64,000 bases of DNA from Paraburkholderia domus (GCF_905220705.1 NZ_CAJNAT010000026.1:1-64000), one strand, 5' to 3'; positions 46,390 to 55,752 are shown, counted from the first letter of the stretch. The notes: a model not told the origin generated them from the sequence alone. Program-made: numbers and translations.

Positions 46390-46471
46390 ACGGATTTCGC
46401 ACCTGGTCTACCGTTTCATCTCTCGCGAATCCGACAACTTCCATCTCGTCTCCTGCTTAGCGGCCCCACAC

Positions 46472-46563
46472 ACATGGGACCTGAGTTGGCGCTTTGCACC
46501 AACTCTCGTCGAACGCAACAAGTTGCATGGGACCAGAGTAAGCGCTAAAGCGCCAACTCTGGT
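46472..46563 (+). promoter_or_regulatory. Duplicated hairpin region before the thiC ribosome site
   Basis: Two imperfect direct copies (starting CATGGGACC at 46474 and about 46527) each form a hairpin. The first pairs GAGTTGG (46483-46489) with CCAACTC (46499-46505). The second pairs ACCAGAGT (46532-46539) with ACTCTGGT (46556-46563), ending a few bases before AGGAG (46568). In addition GAGTTGGCGCTTT (46483-46495) is a perfect 13-base complement of AAAGCGCCAACTC (46547-46559), so a long-range fold competes with the two local ones. This is presumably the riboswitch expression platform. Confidence 0.6.
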
Positions 46564-46578
46564 CGACAGGAGATCTGC

Positions 46579-48510
46579 ATGAACGCCAATCCGAAGTTCC
46601 TTTCCGCCGACGCTCACGTCGACGCCGCCGCTGTCGCCCCGCTGCCGAATTCCCGCAAGGTCTACGTGACCGGCTCGCGCCCCGATATCCGCGTGCCGAT
46701 GCGCGCAGTCTCCCAGGCCGACACGCCGGATAGCTTCGGTGGCGAGAAGAATCCGCCGGTCTTCGTCTACGATACGTCGGGCCCGTACTCCGATCCGGAA
46801 GCCAAAATCGACATCCGCGCCGGTCTGCCCGCGTTGCGTCAAACATGGATCGAAGAGCGCGGCGACACCGAAGCGCTGACGGGCCTGTCGAGCGACTTCA
46901 GCCGCGAACGCGCCGCCGATAACGCGACCGCCGATCTGCGCTTCAAAGGCCTGCACCGCACACCGCGCCGCGCAATCGCCGGCAAGAACGTCTCGCAGAT
47001 GCACTACGCGCGTAAAGGCATCATCACGCCGGAAATGGAATACATCGCGATTCGCGAGAACCAGCAACGCGCGGCGTATCTGGAAAGCCTGAAGACGAGC
47101 GGTCCGAACGGCGAAAAGCTCGCCGCCATGATGGGCCGCCAGCACCCGGGCCAGGCGTTCGGTGCGAGCGCATTCGGTCCCGACGGCCTGAAGGAAATCA
47201 CGGCTGAATTCGTCCGCGAAGAAGTTGCACGCGGCCGCGCGATCATCCCGAACAACATCAACCACCCGGAAAGCGAGCCGATGATCATCGGCCGTAACTT
47301 CCTCGTGAAGGTGAATGCCAACATCGGCAACTCGGCCGTCACCTCCTCGATCGGCGAAGAAGTCGACAAGATGACGTGGGCGATCCGCTGGGGCGGCGAC
47401 ACGGTGATGGATCTGTCCACGGGCAAGCACATTCACGAAACGCGTGAGTGGATCATCCGCAACAGCCCGGTGCCGATCGGCACGGTGCCGATCTATCAGG
47501 CGCTCGAAAAGGTCAACGGCAAGGCCGAAGACCTGACGTGGGAAATCTTCCGCGACACGCTGATCGAACAGGCTGAGCAAGGCGTCGACTACTTCACGAT
47601 CCACGCGGGCGTGCGTCTGCAATACGTGCCGCTGACGGCCAAGCGCATGACGGGTATCGTCTCGCGCGGCGGCTCGATCATGGCGAAGTGGTGCCTGGCT
47701 CACCACAAGGAAAGCTTCCTGTACGAGCACTTCGAAGACATCTGCGAAATCATGAAGGCGTACGACGTGGCCTTCTCGCTCGGCGACGGCCTGCGTCCCG
47801 GCTCGATCTACGATGCCAACGACGAAGCGCAACTCGGCGAACTGAAGACGCTCGGCGAGCTCACGCAGATCGCGTGGAAGCACGACGTGCAAACCATGAT
47901 CGAAGGCCCGGGCCACGTGCCGATGCAACTGATCAAGGAAAACATGGACCTGCAACTGGAATGGTGTGATGAAGCACCGTTCTACACGCTTGGACCGTTG
48001 ACCACCGACATCGCTCCGGGCTACGACCACATCACGTCGGGCATTGGCGCGGCGATGATCGGCTGGTTCGGCACGGCCATGCTCTGCTACGTGACGCCGA
48101 AGGAACACCTGGGTCTGCCGAACAAGGACGACGTGAAGACCGGCATCATCACGTACAAGCTCGCCGCGCACGCCGCCGATCTGGCGAAGGGCCATCCGGG
48201 CGCGCAAGTGCGTGACAATGCGTTGTCGAAGGCGCGTTTCGAATTCCGTTGGGAAGACCAGTTCAATCTCGGTCTCGACCCGGACAAGGCACGCGAATTC
48301 CACGACGAAACGCTGCCGAAGGATTCGGCCAAGGTCGCGCACTTCTGTTCGATGTGCGGCCCGCACTTCTGCTCGATGAAGATCACGCAAGACGTGCGCG
48401 AATTCGCCGCGCAACAAGGCGTGACCGACGACGAAGCGCTGAAGAAGGGTATGGAAGTTAAGTCGATCGAGTTCATGAAGAAAGGCGCTGAGATTTACCA
48501 GCGGCAGTAA
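46579..48510 (+). CDS. thiC: Phosphomethylpyrimidine synthase ThiC
   Basis: A 643-residue radical-SAM enzyme that rearranges aminoimidazole ribotide to the pyrimidine HMP-P of thiamine. The C-terminal Cys motif CSMCGPHFCSM binds the 4Fe-4S cluster, and the barrel contains GSIMAKWCLAHH, SLGDGLRPGSI and MIEGPGHVPM. Length and motifs are typical. Translation starts at ATG 46579 behind AGGAGATCTGC. It is controlled by the TPP riboswitch upstream. Confidence 0.98.
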   Translation: MNANPKFLSADAHVDAAAVAPLPNSRKVYVTGSRPDIRVPMRAVSQADTPDSFGGEKNPPVFVYDTSGPYSDPEAKIDIRAGLPALRQTWIEERGDTEALTGLSSDFSRERAADNATADLRFKGLHRTPRRAIAGKNVSQMHYARKGIITPEMEYIAIRENQQRAAYLESLKTSGPNGEKLAAMMGRQHPGQAFGASAFGPDGLKEITAEFVREEVARGRAIIPNNINHPESEPMIIGRNFLVKVNANIGNSAVTSSIGEEVDKMTWAIRWGGDTVMDLSTGKHIHETREWIIRNSPVPIGTVPIYQALEKVNGKAEDLTWEIFRDTLIEQAEQGVDYFTIHAGVRLQYVPLTAKRMTGIVSRGGSIMAKWCLAHHKESFLYEHFEDICEIMKAYDVAFSLGDGLRPGSIYDANDEAQLGELKTLGELTQIAWKHDVQTMIEGPGHVPMQLIKENMDLQLEWCDEAPFYTLGPLTTDIAPGYDHITSGIGAAMIGWFGTAMLCYVTPKEHLGLPNKDDVKTGIITYKLAAHAADLAKGHPGAQVRDNALSKARFEFRWEDQFNLGLDPDKAREFHDETLPKDSAKVAHFCSMCGPHFCSMKITQDVREFAAQQGVTDDEALKKGMEVKSIEFMKKGAEIYQRQ

Positions 48511-48573
48511 GGTGCGAATGGCGAGCACATGAGTACGCGCCCGCCATCCGAATTACTGCATTGCAGCACTGAA

Positions 48574-48596
48574 GCCCGCCATCGGCGGGCTTTTTT
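48574..48596 (+). terminator. Terminator after thiC
   Basis: GCCCGCC ATC GGCGGGC (48574-48590) is followed by TTTTTT: a perfect 7-bp stem with a U-run. Confidence 0.95.
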
Positions 48597-48770
48597 GCAT
48601 TTCTGCGCGAGCGGACACAATGACCGGCACGCCGCCGGACCCGCCGGGGACCGCGCTGCAATGACGTGAAATAAGCCGTTACGGTTTTGAAATCCTGTTA
48701 GTGCTACGGCGGCGTAAGCTCAAATCATTACGCCCCGGATGGCGGCGTCCGATTCAAACAGGAGCGCGTC

Positions 48771-49277
48771 ATGAAGTCCCGCCTCATCAACACGGTTATC
48801 GCGATCAACCAGCGACTGCCGGGCCGCTTCCCACGTATTTCACAAACGGGGCTTGCGCTCACGGGCGCTGTCTGCGTGCTGACGTTGTCCGGTTGTTATT
48901 ACCCCTACGGCTACTATCCGGGCGGTTACTATCCCTATTACGCCACGGTCCCTGCAGGCGCGGCGCAGCAGGACATGCAGGTCGGGCCGCCCGATTCGCA
49001 GGCGGCACAGCAGGCGCAGCAGCAATCTTCAGCACAGCGGGCCCAGAACGCCCAGCAGAACCCGCCGCCCGCTTATGCGGTTGCGGCCGTCCCGCCCGTC
49101 TACGCTGCGCCCGCGTATCCCGCCTACCCCGCCTACTATCCGCCGTACCCCGCTTATCCGGCCTACTATGGCTACCCAGGCTGGTACGGGCCGTCTGTCT
49201 CGATCGGCTTCGGTTTCGGCGGCTATTGGGGTGGTGGCCACGGTTATTGGGGCGGCGGCCACGGTCACTGGCACTGA
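48771..49277 (+). CDS. Tyr/Pro/Gly-rich lipoprotein
   Basis: 168 residues from ATG 48771, with AGGAGCGCGTC upstream. The N-terminus is long, but a hydrophobic segment with lipobox LSGC (Cys about 42) indicates lipidation. The mature protein is low-complexity: YYPYGYYPGGYYPYY, a Gln/Ala-rich stretch, PAYPAYPAYYPPYPAYPAYY and a Gly/His/Trp-rich end (GGYWGGGHGYWGGGHGHWH). The terminal His residues could bind metal. Function is unknown. Confidence 0.82.
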   Translation: MKSRLINTVIAINQRLPGRFPRISQTGLALTGAVCVLTLSGCYYPYGYYPGGYYPYYATVPAGAAQQDMQVGPPDSQAAQQAQQQSSAQRAQNAQQNPPPAYAVAAVPPVYAAPAYPAYPAYYPPYPAYPAYYGYPGWYGPSVSIGFGFGGYWGGGHGYWGGGHGHWH

Positions 49278-49589
49278 ACTTCGCTGAACCGGCTTACACG
49301 CAGCGACGCCGCTTGAAACGCGGCGTATGGCGAGCCTATGCCTGCCAGCCGATGCATCGCGTCATCCGCAAAACGCAGCGTTCTTCCCCATCCCGTCCTG
49401 CGCCCGTAGTTTCCCTTCTTGACGCCCCACACCGGGGATCTATCCTTGCGAAAGCCACACGCAGTATCCATTTAAATAAGCGACCCGGCGCGTCCTGCAA
49501 ACGCCGCCGACGCCCATCCGTCCTGCCCGAGCGACGCGCCCCGTAGTGCGTAATCCCGCGTCGAATCGAACAACAACGAAGGAGACGTG
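49278..49589. other. Intergenic region upstream of lldP
   Basis: About 310 bases with only Arg-rich open frames. No operator, repeat or RNA structure was recognised; the lldP promoter should lie here. Confidence 0.5.
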
Positions 49590-51188
49590 ATGTTTCATCA
49601 ACTACTCACCCCCGTCGGCAATTCGCTATTGCCGTCGTTCCTGGTTGCCGCGCTGCCGATCATCGTCGTCCTGCTACTGCTCGGCTGGGCACGCCGGCCG
49701 GCCTGGCAGGCCTCACTCGCCGGCCTGATCGTCGGGCTGGTCGTGGCGATCTTCATCTGGCAGTTCCCGGTCGAACTTGCGGCCGCCTCGGTGGCCAACG
49801 GTGTGGTGTTCGCCTGCTGGCCGGTAATGTGGATCGTGTTCGCCGCGATCCTGCTCTACAACATCTCGCAGCGCTCGGGCCGCTTTGCGGCCTTCCGCAT
49901 GTGGATGATCGACAATCTGCCGAACGACCGCCGCATCGTACTGGTCGTGATCGGCTTTTCGTTCGGCGCGCTGCTCGAAGGGATTTCCGGCTTCGGCACG
50001 CCGGTCGCGATCACCAGTTCATTGCTGATCCTGCTCGGGTTTCCCACCCTCGAAGCGCTCACCTTCACGCTGATCTTCAACACGGCGCCGGTGGCGTTCG
50101 GCGCGCTCGGCGTGCCGATCACGGTGCTCGGCGCGGTCACGCACCTGCCGGCCGATTCGCTCGCCAAGATGGTTGGCCGCCAGTTGCCGTTCTTCGCCTT
50201 CCTGCTCCCGTTCTATGTGATCGGCGTCTATGCGGGCTTTCGTAACATGCTGCGCGTGTGGCCGGTCCTGCTGGTGTCGGGCGCAAGCTTCGCGCTGACA
50301 CAGTTCGTCGCGTCGAACTATGTGAACTACAGTCTGACTGACGTGCTGTCGTCGATGGTGTCGCTGATTCTTACCATCGCGTTCCTGCGCGTCTGGAGGC
50401 CTGCCGCCGATCCGAAGTTCGCCATCAACATCGATCGCGTGGGCGAGGTCCGCGGCAAGATCAGCGGAGGCCAGGGCTGGTATCCGTGGATCATCGTCTC
50501 GGCGGTGGTGATCGTGTGGACCGTCGCCAAGATCTTCCTGATCGGCGACGTCAAGGTACCGTGGCCGGGCCTCGACAAGGCCGTATTCATCACGCTGTAC
50601 AACACGCCATATGGTGCGGTGTGGGACTTCCAGCCGCTCGCCACCGGCACGGCGATTCTGGTGGCCGCCATCATCACGTCGTTTGTCACGGGTCTGGGGG
50701 TGCGGGAATTTGGCAACGCCATTGTCGACACGTGGGTCCAGACGCGCATCGCCATTCTGACGGTGGCGACCATCGTCGCACTCGCCTATCTGATGAACTA
50801 CTCGGGGCTCACCTATACGCTCGGGTTGGGTGTCTCGTCGGTCGGACCGTTCTTTCCGCTGGTGTCGGCCTTCCTTGGCTGGGTCGCGGTGTTCCTGTCA
50901 GGCAGCGACACGTCCGGCAACGCGCTGTTCGGCAACCTGCAGGTGGTGGCGGCCCATCAGCTGAACCTGAACCCAATCCTGATGGCGGCGACCAATTCGT
51001 CGGGCGGCGTGATGGGCAAGATGATCTCGCCGCAAAACATCTCGACCGGCGTGGCGACGACCGAACTCAAAGGCAAGGAAGGCGTCGTGTTCGCCAAGAC
51101 CTTCAAGCATTCGATTCTGTTGACGGTGATTCTCGGCGTGCTGGTCTGGCTGCAGCAGAACTTCCTGCAGGGGATGATTCCGCACTGA
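49590..51188 (+). CDS. lldP: L-lactate permease (LctP/LldP family)
   Basis: 532 residues from ATG 49590, with GAAGGAGACG just upstream (a GTG one codon earlier is in frame). It has about 12-14 membrane helices and the signature region GFSFGALLEGISGFGTPVAI and NTAPVAFGALGVPI. It imports lactate or glycolate with protons. It is monocistronic, with no lactate dehydrogenase gene nearby. Confidence 0.93.
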   Translation: MFHQLLTPVGNSLLPSFLVAALPIIVVLLLLGWARRPAWQASLAGLIVGLVVAIFIWQFPVELAAASVANGVVFACWPVMWIVFAAILLYNISQRSGRFAAFRMWMIDNLPNDRRIVLVVIGFSFGALLEGISGFGTPVAITSSLLILLGFPTLEALTFTLIFNTAPVAFGALGVPITVLGAVTHLPADSLAKMVGRQLPFFAFLLPFYVIGVYAGFRNMLRVWPVLLVSGASFALTQFVASNYVNYSLTDVLSSMVSLILTIAFLRVWRPAADPKFAINIDRVGEVRGKISGGQGWYPWIIVSAVVIVWTVAKIFLIGDVKVPWPGLDKAVFITLYNTPYGAVWDFQPLATGTAILVAAIITSFVTGLGVREFGNAIVDTWVQTRIAILTVATIVALAYLMNYSGLTYTLGLGVSSVGPFFPLVSAFLGWVAVFLSGSDTSGNALFGNLQVVAAHQLNLNPILMAATNSSGGVMGKMISPQNISTGVATTELKGKEGVVFAKTFKHSILLTVILGVLVWLQQNFLQGMIPH

Positions 51189-51294
51189 GGTTTGCCTCGC
51201 CCGTCGACGTCATTGCACGCGCTTGCCAATTCTCTGAAGCGGTAGCTCGCGCGATGGTTCCGATCAGCGAGTTGGCATCTGCATAGGTAGATCG

Positions 51295-51328
51295 GCGGGC
51301 GCGCTCTTTCGAGCACGCCCGCTTTTTT
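51295..51328 (+). terminator. Terminator after lldP
   Basis: GCGGGCG-C-GCTC / GAGC-A-CGCCCGC (51295-51322), an 11-bp stem with one C-A mismatch, is followed by TTTTTT. Confidence 0.9.
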
Positions 51329-51687
51329 GACGGCATGCGTTCGAGCCGTCCAAGGCAGCGCGAGCGGCCGGTCCTGATAGTGTCGACGGTACTGCCATAG
51401 AAGTCGCCGAGGCTGGTGCGCTGCCGCAATATAATTCACGCTCGACAAGCGCGCACCGCACCGGACCTGCCCTCGCCAGTTCCTCAAGTCAGTTTCATCG
51501 CAATTTTTCTCACATTAGCGTGAGAATTGCTCGTTTCGCAGCCGGCTCGACTGCGCTTACGATGACGACTATCAGACGCCCTTCATCCCCCGAATCTTGC
51601 CGTTTCACTCCAACCTGAAACGTTTCGCGCGATTGCGCTGCTACGATGCGCGTGCGTCTCGACTCAACCGCGCGCGGCGCCACGACA

Positions 51688-52614
51688 ATGAATGCTAGAA
51701 ACCTGCTGCAACTGCTGATCCTCGCCGCCCTTTGGGGCGCCTCGTTTCTGTTTATCCGCGTCGGCGTGACCGACTTCGGCGTCGCGCCGCTGATGGCGTT
51801 GCGGGTCGGGATCGGCGCGGTCTTCCTCGCGATCGTGCTGATCGCGCGGCGGCCGCTGCGCCAGTCCGCAACGATCCTGCGCACGCGCGCCTTTCCGCTG
51901 CTGGTGGTCGGTATCCTGAATTCGGCGGCGCCGTTCTGCCTGTTCGCGTATGCCGAACTGACGCTGTCAGCGGGCGTGACCTCCGTCATCAATGCGACTA
52001 CGCCGCTGTGGGGCGCGCTCGTCGCCTTCCTGTGGCTGCGCGACCGCCTGAGCGCGCTGCGCACGCTCGGTCTCGTGATCGGCTTTCTCGGCGTCCTGAT
52101 GCTGGTGTGGGATCAGATCGCCACGCCGAACGGCTCGGCTGCCACACCGGCGAGCACCGCGCTCGCGGCGGCCGCTGCACTCGGCGCCACGCTGCTTTAC
52201 GGCATAGCCGCCAACTATACGAAGCGCCACCTGACCGGTGTCGACCCCTTGACCGTCGCGACCGGCACGATGACCGGCGCCACCATCGTCCTGCTGCCGC
52301 TCGCCGCAATCTACTGGCCGACTGCGCCGATCTCGCTGCACGCGTGGGGTGCGGTCATCGCGCTGGGTGTTGCGTGTACCGGCGTCGCCTACATGCTGTT
52401 CTTCCATCTGATCGCGGTGGTCGGGCCGGCACGTGCGATTACGGTGACCTTCGTGATTCCGATCTTCGGCATTTTGTGGGGTGCGTTGTTTCTCGGCGAA
52501 ACCGTGTCGCCGGGCATGCTGGAAGGCTGCGGCGTGATCCTCGTCGGCACCGCGCTTGCCACTGGGGTGATCAAACGTCTGCCTTGGGTCGGACCGCGCC
52601 GCGCCGATACCTGA
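51688..52614 (+). CDS. EamA/DMT-family transporter
   Basis: 308 residues from ATG 51688 (MNARNLLQ); a start 14 codons earlier is open, and neither has a clear ribosome site. It has ten membrane helices in two EamA halves (LAALWGASFLFIRVGV, SVINATTPLWGALVAFLWL, second half GIAANYTKRHLTG and ITVTFVIPIFGILWGALFLGE). It is a probable metabolite exporter with no operon partner. Confidence 0.88.
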   Translation: MNARNLLQLLILAALWGASFLFIRVGVTDFGVAPLMALRVGIGAVFLAIVLIARRPLRQSATILRTRAFPLLVVGILNSAAPFCLFAYAELTLSAGVTSVINATTPLWGALVAFLWLRDRLSALRTLGLVIGFLGVLMLVWDQIATPNGSAATPASTALAAAAALGATLLYGIAANYTKRHLTGVDPLTVATGTMTGATIVLLPLAAIYWPTAPISLHAWGAVIALGVACTGVAYMLFFHLIAVVGPARAITVTFVIPIFGILWGALFLGETVSPGMLEGCGVILVGTALATGVIKRLPWVGPRRADT

Positions 52615-52778
52615 AAACCGCCTCACGCGAAACGTTCGGCGCAATCAGCTTCTCCCCCGGAGAGGACCGCGCCGACACCAGAACACCGCTTCGCGCGACG
52701 CTTCCGTCAGCGTCGCCGCTTTCCTGTCCTGCGTCGCTTGCCGCGTCCGTAGCCCGGCAATGAATCCCTGGAACCCAA

Positions 52779-52990
52779 AAAAATAGCCCGCACTCCGTTG
52801 GAGTGCGGGCGAAACCGTCGCCCTACGAGGATAGGCGACGGGGCCACCGAGGCCGCGCGCCAAGCGCGCAGGCCATCATCGGGCTGAGCACCGGTTCGTT
52901 CGCCGGTGCTGAAATGGTCTGGGAACCGCCGATTGGAAACTCGCTGCAAACTCACGTCGGTTGTTACGAATCCGGCCCATGAGTCTTTAT
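52779..52990 (-). ncRNA. Candidate structured small RNA
   Basis: The minus strand shows four consecutive strong stem-loops with little spacing: 52887-52910 (8 bp), 52851-52874 (10 bp with one bulge), 52815-52841 (8 bp) and 52786-52810 (11 bp). The last is followed on that strand by a U-run (A-run at 52777-52783), a textbook intrinsic terminator. No protein gene on the minus strand ends here. The 5' end is set at about 52990 from a possible promoter. It matches no RNA family I can name. Confidence 0.45.
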
Positions 52991-53001
52991 AAGTCTTTAT
53001 A

Positions 53002-53017
53002 AGCATCTTGTGTGCCA
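53002..53017 (-). promoter_or_regulatory. Possible sigma-54 (-24/-12) promoter for the small RNA
   Basis: Minus strand TGGCAC-ACAAG-ATGCT: GG and GC are separated by exactly 10 bases, and only the first T of the -12 TTGC is changed. Immediately downstream are two direct 10-bp repeats containing TATAAAGACT, which could instead serve as sigma-70 -10 boxes. Confidence 0.35.
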
Positions 53018-53208
53018 GTTATGAAATTTCACGAGAAATTGCTCACAAGCCTTTGATTGTTATTGTTATTTTTTGCGACGAAAGGATATCGGCAGGATTG
53101 ACGAGAGGGGGTTTGCGAGTTACGTCACTGGGGTAACGTCACGTTACATGCGGCCGCACAGTGGCGGCCGCGCGGTCCCTGCTTCATACGTTTGAAGCGG
53201 CTCAAACA

Positions 53209-53364
53209 TCAGGGCACCGGCCATTTCGTGCGCTGCGCATCCGTATGCCTGAATCGCAGGCCCGTTGGCCGCCGCGTCTCGCGTGGCGCCAAGGCTGCGC
53301 CGCATACGAGCGCCAGGACGAGCAAGCTCGCCGCCCACATCCAGTAAGGAATCACGTCGAACAT
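53209..53364 (-). CDS. Small single-helix membrane protein (hypothetical)
   Basis: 51 residues from ATG 53364, with GGGAG 6 bases upstream. The N-terminal half is one hydrophobic helix (MFDVIPYWMWAASLLVLALV); the C-terminal half is basic (RETRRPTGLRFRHTDAQRTK), consistent with an inner-membrane protein with a cytoplasmic tail. No family was recognised. The good ribosome site and the topology support a real gene; lack of neighbours weakens it. Confidence 0.5.
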   Translation of the reverse strand: MFDVIPYWMWAASLLVLALVCGAALAPRETRRPTGLRFRHTDAQRTKWPVP

Positions 53365-53474
53365 GGCCATCTCCCGTTAAGCGCCGGTTCATACCGGCGT
53401 TTCAGACAGAAAGCAAAACACGTGCGCGCCACGACGGCGGTCTGACGGCTCGCGGCGCGATGGATAAACCATGG

Positions 53475-53514
53475 GCATAAAAAAACCCGCCCGGGCTGCA
53501 TGCCGGGCGGGTTT
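53475..53514 (-). terminator. Terminator downstream of bamC
   Basis: CCCGCCCGG (53486-53494) pairs with CCGGGCGGG (53503-53511), with an A-run on the left and GTTTT on the right, so it terminates the minus-strand bamC transcript and may be bidirectional. Confidence 0.92.
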
Positions 53515-53547
53515 TCAGACAGCGTTTGCTGCGTGCTACGACTTCCT

Positions 53548-54780
53548 TCAGTGCAACTGGTCGACCATCAGACTCATGATCTGCTTGGCCTGCGGGCTCT
53601 GATCGATCGCGCCCTTGTCGTCGACCACGGCCACACGGGTCTGGTCAGGCGTCACCGCGCGGACGTTGACGAGATACTGCTTCGCGACCTTTTCCTTCTT
53701 GCCGTGGAACACCTGGCTCCAGAAGCCCTGCTCCGCCGACGTCATGTCCTTCGGATCGACGTAGCGCACGAAGTACAAACCGCGGCTCGCATCGCGATCG
53801 TCAACCGTGAAGTTGCTGCGGTCGAGCGCGAGGCCCACACGCAGCCACGCACGGTCATACGGCTCGCCGAGCGTCAGTTCGGTGGACGAGGCCTGTGCCG
53901 ACGTGCCGTTCGCCGAGTCGTCCGGCATGGGCGATTGCGCCGACAGCGCGACGTTTTGCGCCGCCGTGGCCGCAGCCGCCGACTTCGCGCCCGCCGTAGC
54001 CGCGTTCGGCGCCGTTTGCGCACCCGCCGGCGAAAGCTCGGCGCTTTGCGTATCGCCCGGCTTCGTGCGCGAATCGGCCAGTGCCAACGCTGCCATCAAG
54101 CGCTTCAGGTATTCCTGTTCGAGACCCGGATCGTTCGGCTTGGCTTCCCACTTGGTCGAATCGTTGTTCGTACCGGTGATCGCCTCACGCATGCCCTTCT
54201 GGCTGATGAACACATAGGTGCCGCCGTTCGGCGCCTTCTCGAGACGCGTGCGGTACTTGTTACGCTCCGAGCTCACGTAGCTGTTGCCCATCGCCTTGGA
54301 CAAGGTGTTGCGAATCAGGCCGTCGTTGATCTGCGCATGTGTTTCGTTCCAGTCAGTTTCCATCACGCCCTTGTCGCGCTGGTCGACCACCAGCAGGAAA
54401 CCCTGTTCCTGCCAGAAACGGCGGATCTGCGCCCACGCCTGGTCGGGCGCCTTGTCGTCGATCACCAGCCAGCTTTCGGTGCCGTCGCGCTGGATATGCA
54501 TGCCGTTGACTGGCGGAACGACCGCCAGCGTGTTGGCGGCCGGGGCTTGCGCCTGCACTTGCTTGAGCGTGGAGAGCGAGGTTTCGCCGCCTTGCGGGGG
54601 CAACGAACGCTGATCGGACGTCTCATCGATCATGTTCGGCGGTACAGCAAGTGACACTTGCTTCGATTTCGAGTCGCTTTTGTAGTCGATTTTGGTCGGC
54701 GACGAGGTGCCGCAGCCGGCGACCAGACCGCCTGCCATCAGCATTACTGCAAACCGCTTGGTAAGACGAAGATCAGTCAT
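53548..54780 (-). CDS. bamC: BamC-like outer-membrane lipoprotein (NlpB)
   Basis: A 410-residue protein with lipobox VAGC (Cys23). An N-terminal unstructured region (SPTKIDYKSDSKSKQ... LAVPPNM, the segment that contacts BamD in E. coli) is followed by two helix-grip domains (WLVIDDKAPDQAWAQIRRFW near residue 104 and LTLGEPYDRAWLRVGLALDR near 308). They are joined by an Ala/Thr-rich linker longer than in E. coli. It is part of the BAM machine that inserts outer-membrane proteins. In E. coli bamC follows dapA; here it stands alone. Confidence 0.92.
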   Translation of the reverse strand: MTDLRLTKRFAVMLMAGGLVAGCGTSSPTKIDYKSDSKSKQVSLAVPPNMIDETSDQRSLPPQGGETSLSTLKQVQAQAPAANTLAVVPPVNGMHIQRDGTESWLVIDDKAPDQAWAQIRRFWQEQGFLLVVDQRDKGVMETDWNETHAQINDGLIRNTLSKAMGNSYVSSERNKYRTRLEKAPNGGTYVFISQKGMREAITGTNNDSTKWEAKPNDPGLEQEYLKRLMAALALADSRTKPGDTQSAELSPAGAQTAPNAATAGAKSAAAATAAQNVALSAQSPMPDDSANGTSAQASSTELTLGEPYDRAWLRVGLALDRSNFTVDDRDASRGLYFVRYVDPKDMTSAEQGFWSQVFHGKKEKVAKQYLVNVRAVTPDQTRVAVVDDKGAIDQSPQAKQIMSLMVDQLH

Positions 54781-55240
54781 GTTCGGGGAATCCTTCCGCT
54801 ACGCCACGGCAAGTTTCCGTGGATCAACCCAACATTTTACCGGTCCCGGCGAGACATGTGCAAAAACTGGGGTTTGCCTGTGAATTGAGCAGCGCTCGCC
54901 CGGCAAAAAGCGCGGGGGGCGCCGACCGGCGCGAAGGTCGCTGCATCGTCCCGACCCAGCACGCTCCCGTTGCAGAAAGGCGCTCCGCTTCGCGGCAGCG
55001 ATCATCTTTCCCTGCAGCAGATTTAACAATTCACAACACTTCCCAATCGACCATCAGGCAGGCCCTACTCCATTGTCAGATCATTGTTTTAAAAGGCACT
55101 TTCCAGCCTCGTCACACGCCTTTTTTGAGATTACCTCAAGCTTCGCGCGCGGCTCCTGACAACGATCAGGAAACCTGAGTGTTATCTTGAATTGGACATC
55201 TCAATAAAGCTTGAGCGTTCCAACAGCGAGACAGGTTGCC
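54781..55240. other. Divergent intergenic region bamC / DUF2844
   Basis: About 460 bases without a credible gene, rather AT-rich near 55030-55200. It should hold promoters for both neighbours. No RNA structure or operator was recognised. Confidence 0.5.
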
Positions 55241-55705
55241 ATGCCAAATCCTACTTCTTTAGCCGCCTTCGCCGCCTCGGCGATGGTGGTTGCCGTGCTG
55301 TGTACCAGCACCGCCGCGCGCGCCGAATTGGGCGGCACGATGGCCGTCCAGGCGAATTCGACGGCCGCCGCACCTCAAACCCTGCTAAACGGCGCCTTAC
55401 GCCTGCGCACGCTGACCGATGCGGGCAACACGACCATCAACGAATACGCGACGAATACCGGCCAGATCATCGCTTACGCGTGGCAGGGCCCCACCATGCC
55501 GGATCTGCGCGCGCTACTGGGAAAGTACGCCGACTCCTACAGGACAGGTGCCGCCGCTTTGGCATCGAACGGCAATCTGCATGCCTCGCGAGTGGTCCGC
55601 CCGGACGTGATCGTGGAATCCGGCGGCCCGATGCGCGGCTACGCAGGACGCGCCTGGCTGCCCGCGGCCCTGCCGTCCGGCGTCACGGCCGACGATTTCC
55701 ACTGA
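55241..55705 (+). CDS. DUF2844 exported protein
   Basis: 154 residues from ATG 55241. A signal peptide ends ARAE (about residue 29), after which ELGGT begins the mature protein. The recognisable core is TTINEYATNTGQIIAYAWQGPTMPDL, a pattern I associate with DUF2844 of Burkholderiales. Function is unknown. It is paired with the DUF3443 gene 47 bp downstream, as commonly seen in the group. Confidence 0.75.
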   Translation: MPNPTSLAAFAASAMVVAVLCTSTAARAELGGTMAVQANSTAAAPQTLLNGALRLRTLTDAGNTTINEYATNTGQIIAYAWQGPTMPDLRALLGKYADSYRTGAAALASNGNLHASRVVRPDVIVESGGPMRGYAGRAWLPAALPSGVTADDFH

Positions 55706-55752
55706 CGCGCCCAAAACATCAAGAAAACGCTTCGACGATTACCCTCGACATC

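Noticed and set aside
46408..48528. 706-codon open frame antisense to thiC
   Set aside because: It mirrors the codon structure of thiC (high GC third positions keep the opposite frame open), its translation is Arg/His/Val-rich without motifs, and thiC itself is unmistakable.
52779..52990. Candidate small RNA as 6S RNA, tmRNA, SRP RNA or RNase P RNA
   Set aside because: It shows four separate hairpins instead of the long rod of 6S RNA, and lacks the conserved tmRNA, SRP and RNase P sequence cores.
52707..53006. 99-codon minus-strand frame over the candidate small RNA
   Set aside because: Arg/Gly-rich translation without motifs, and it spans the stem-loops and terminator, which explain the sequence better.
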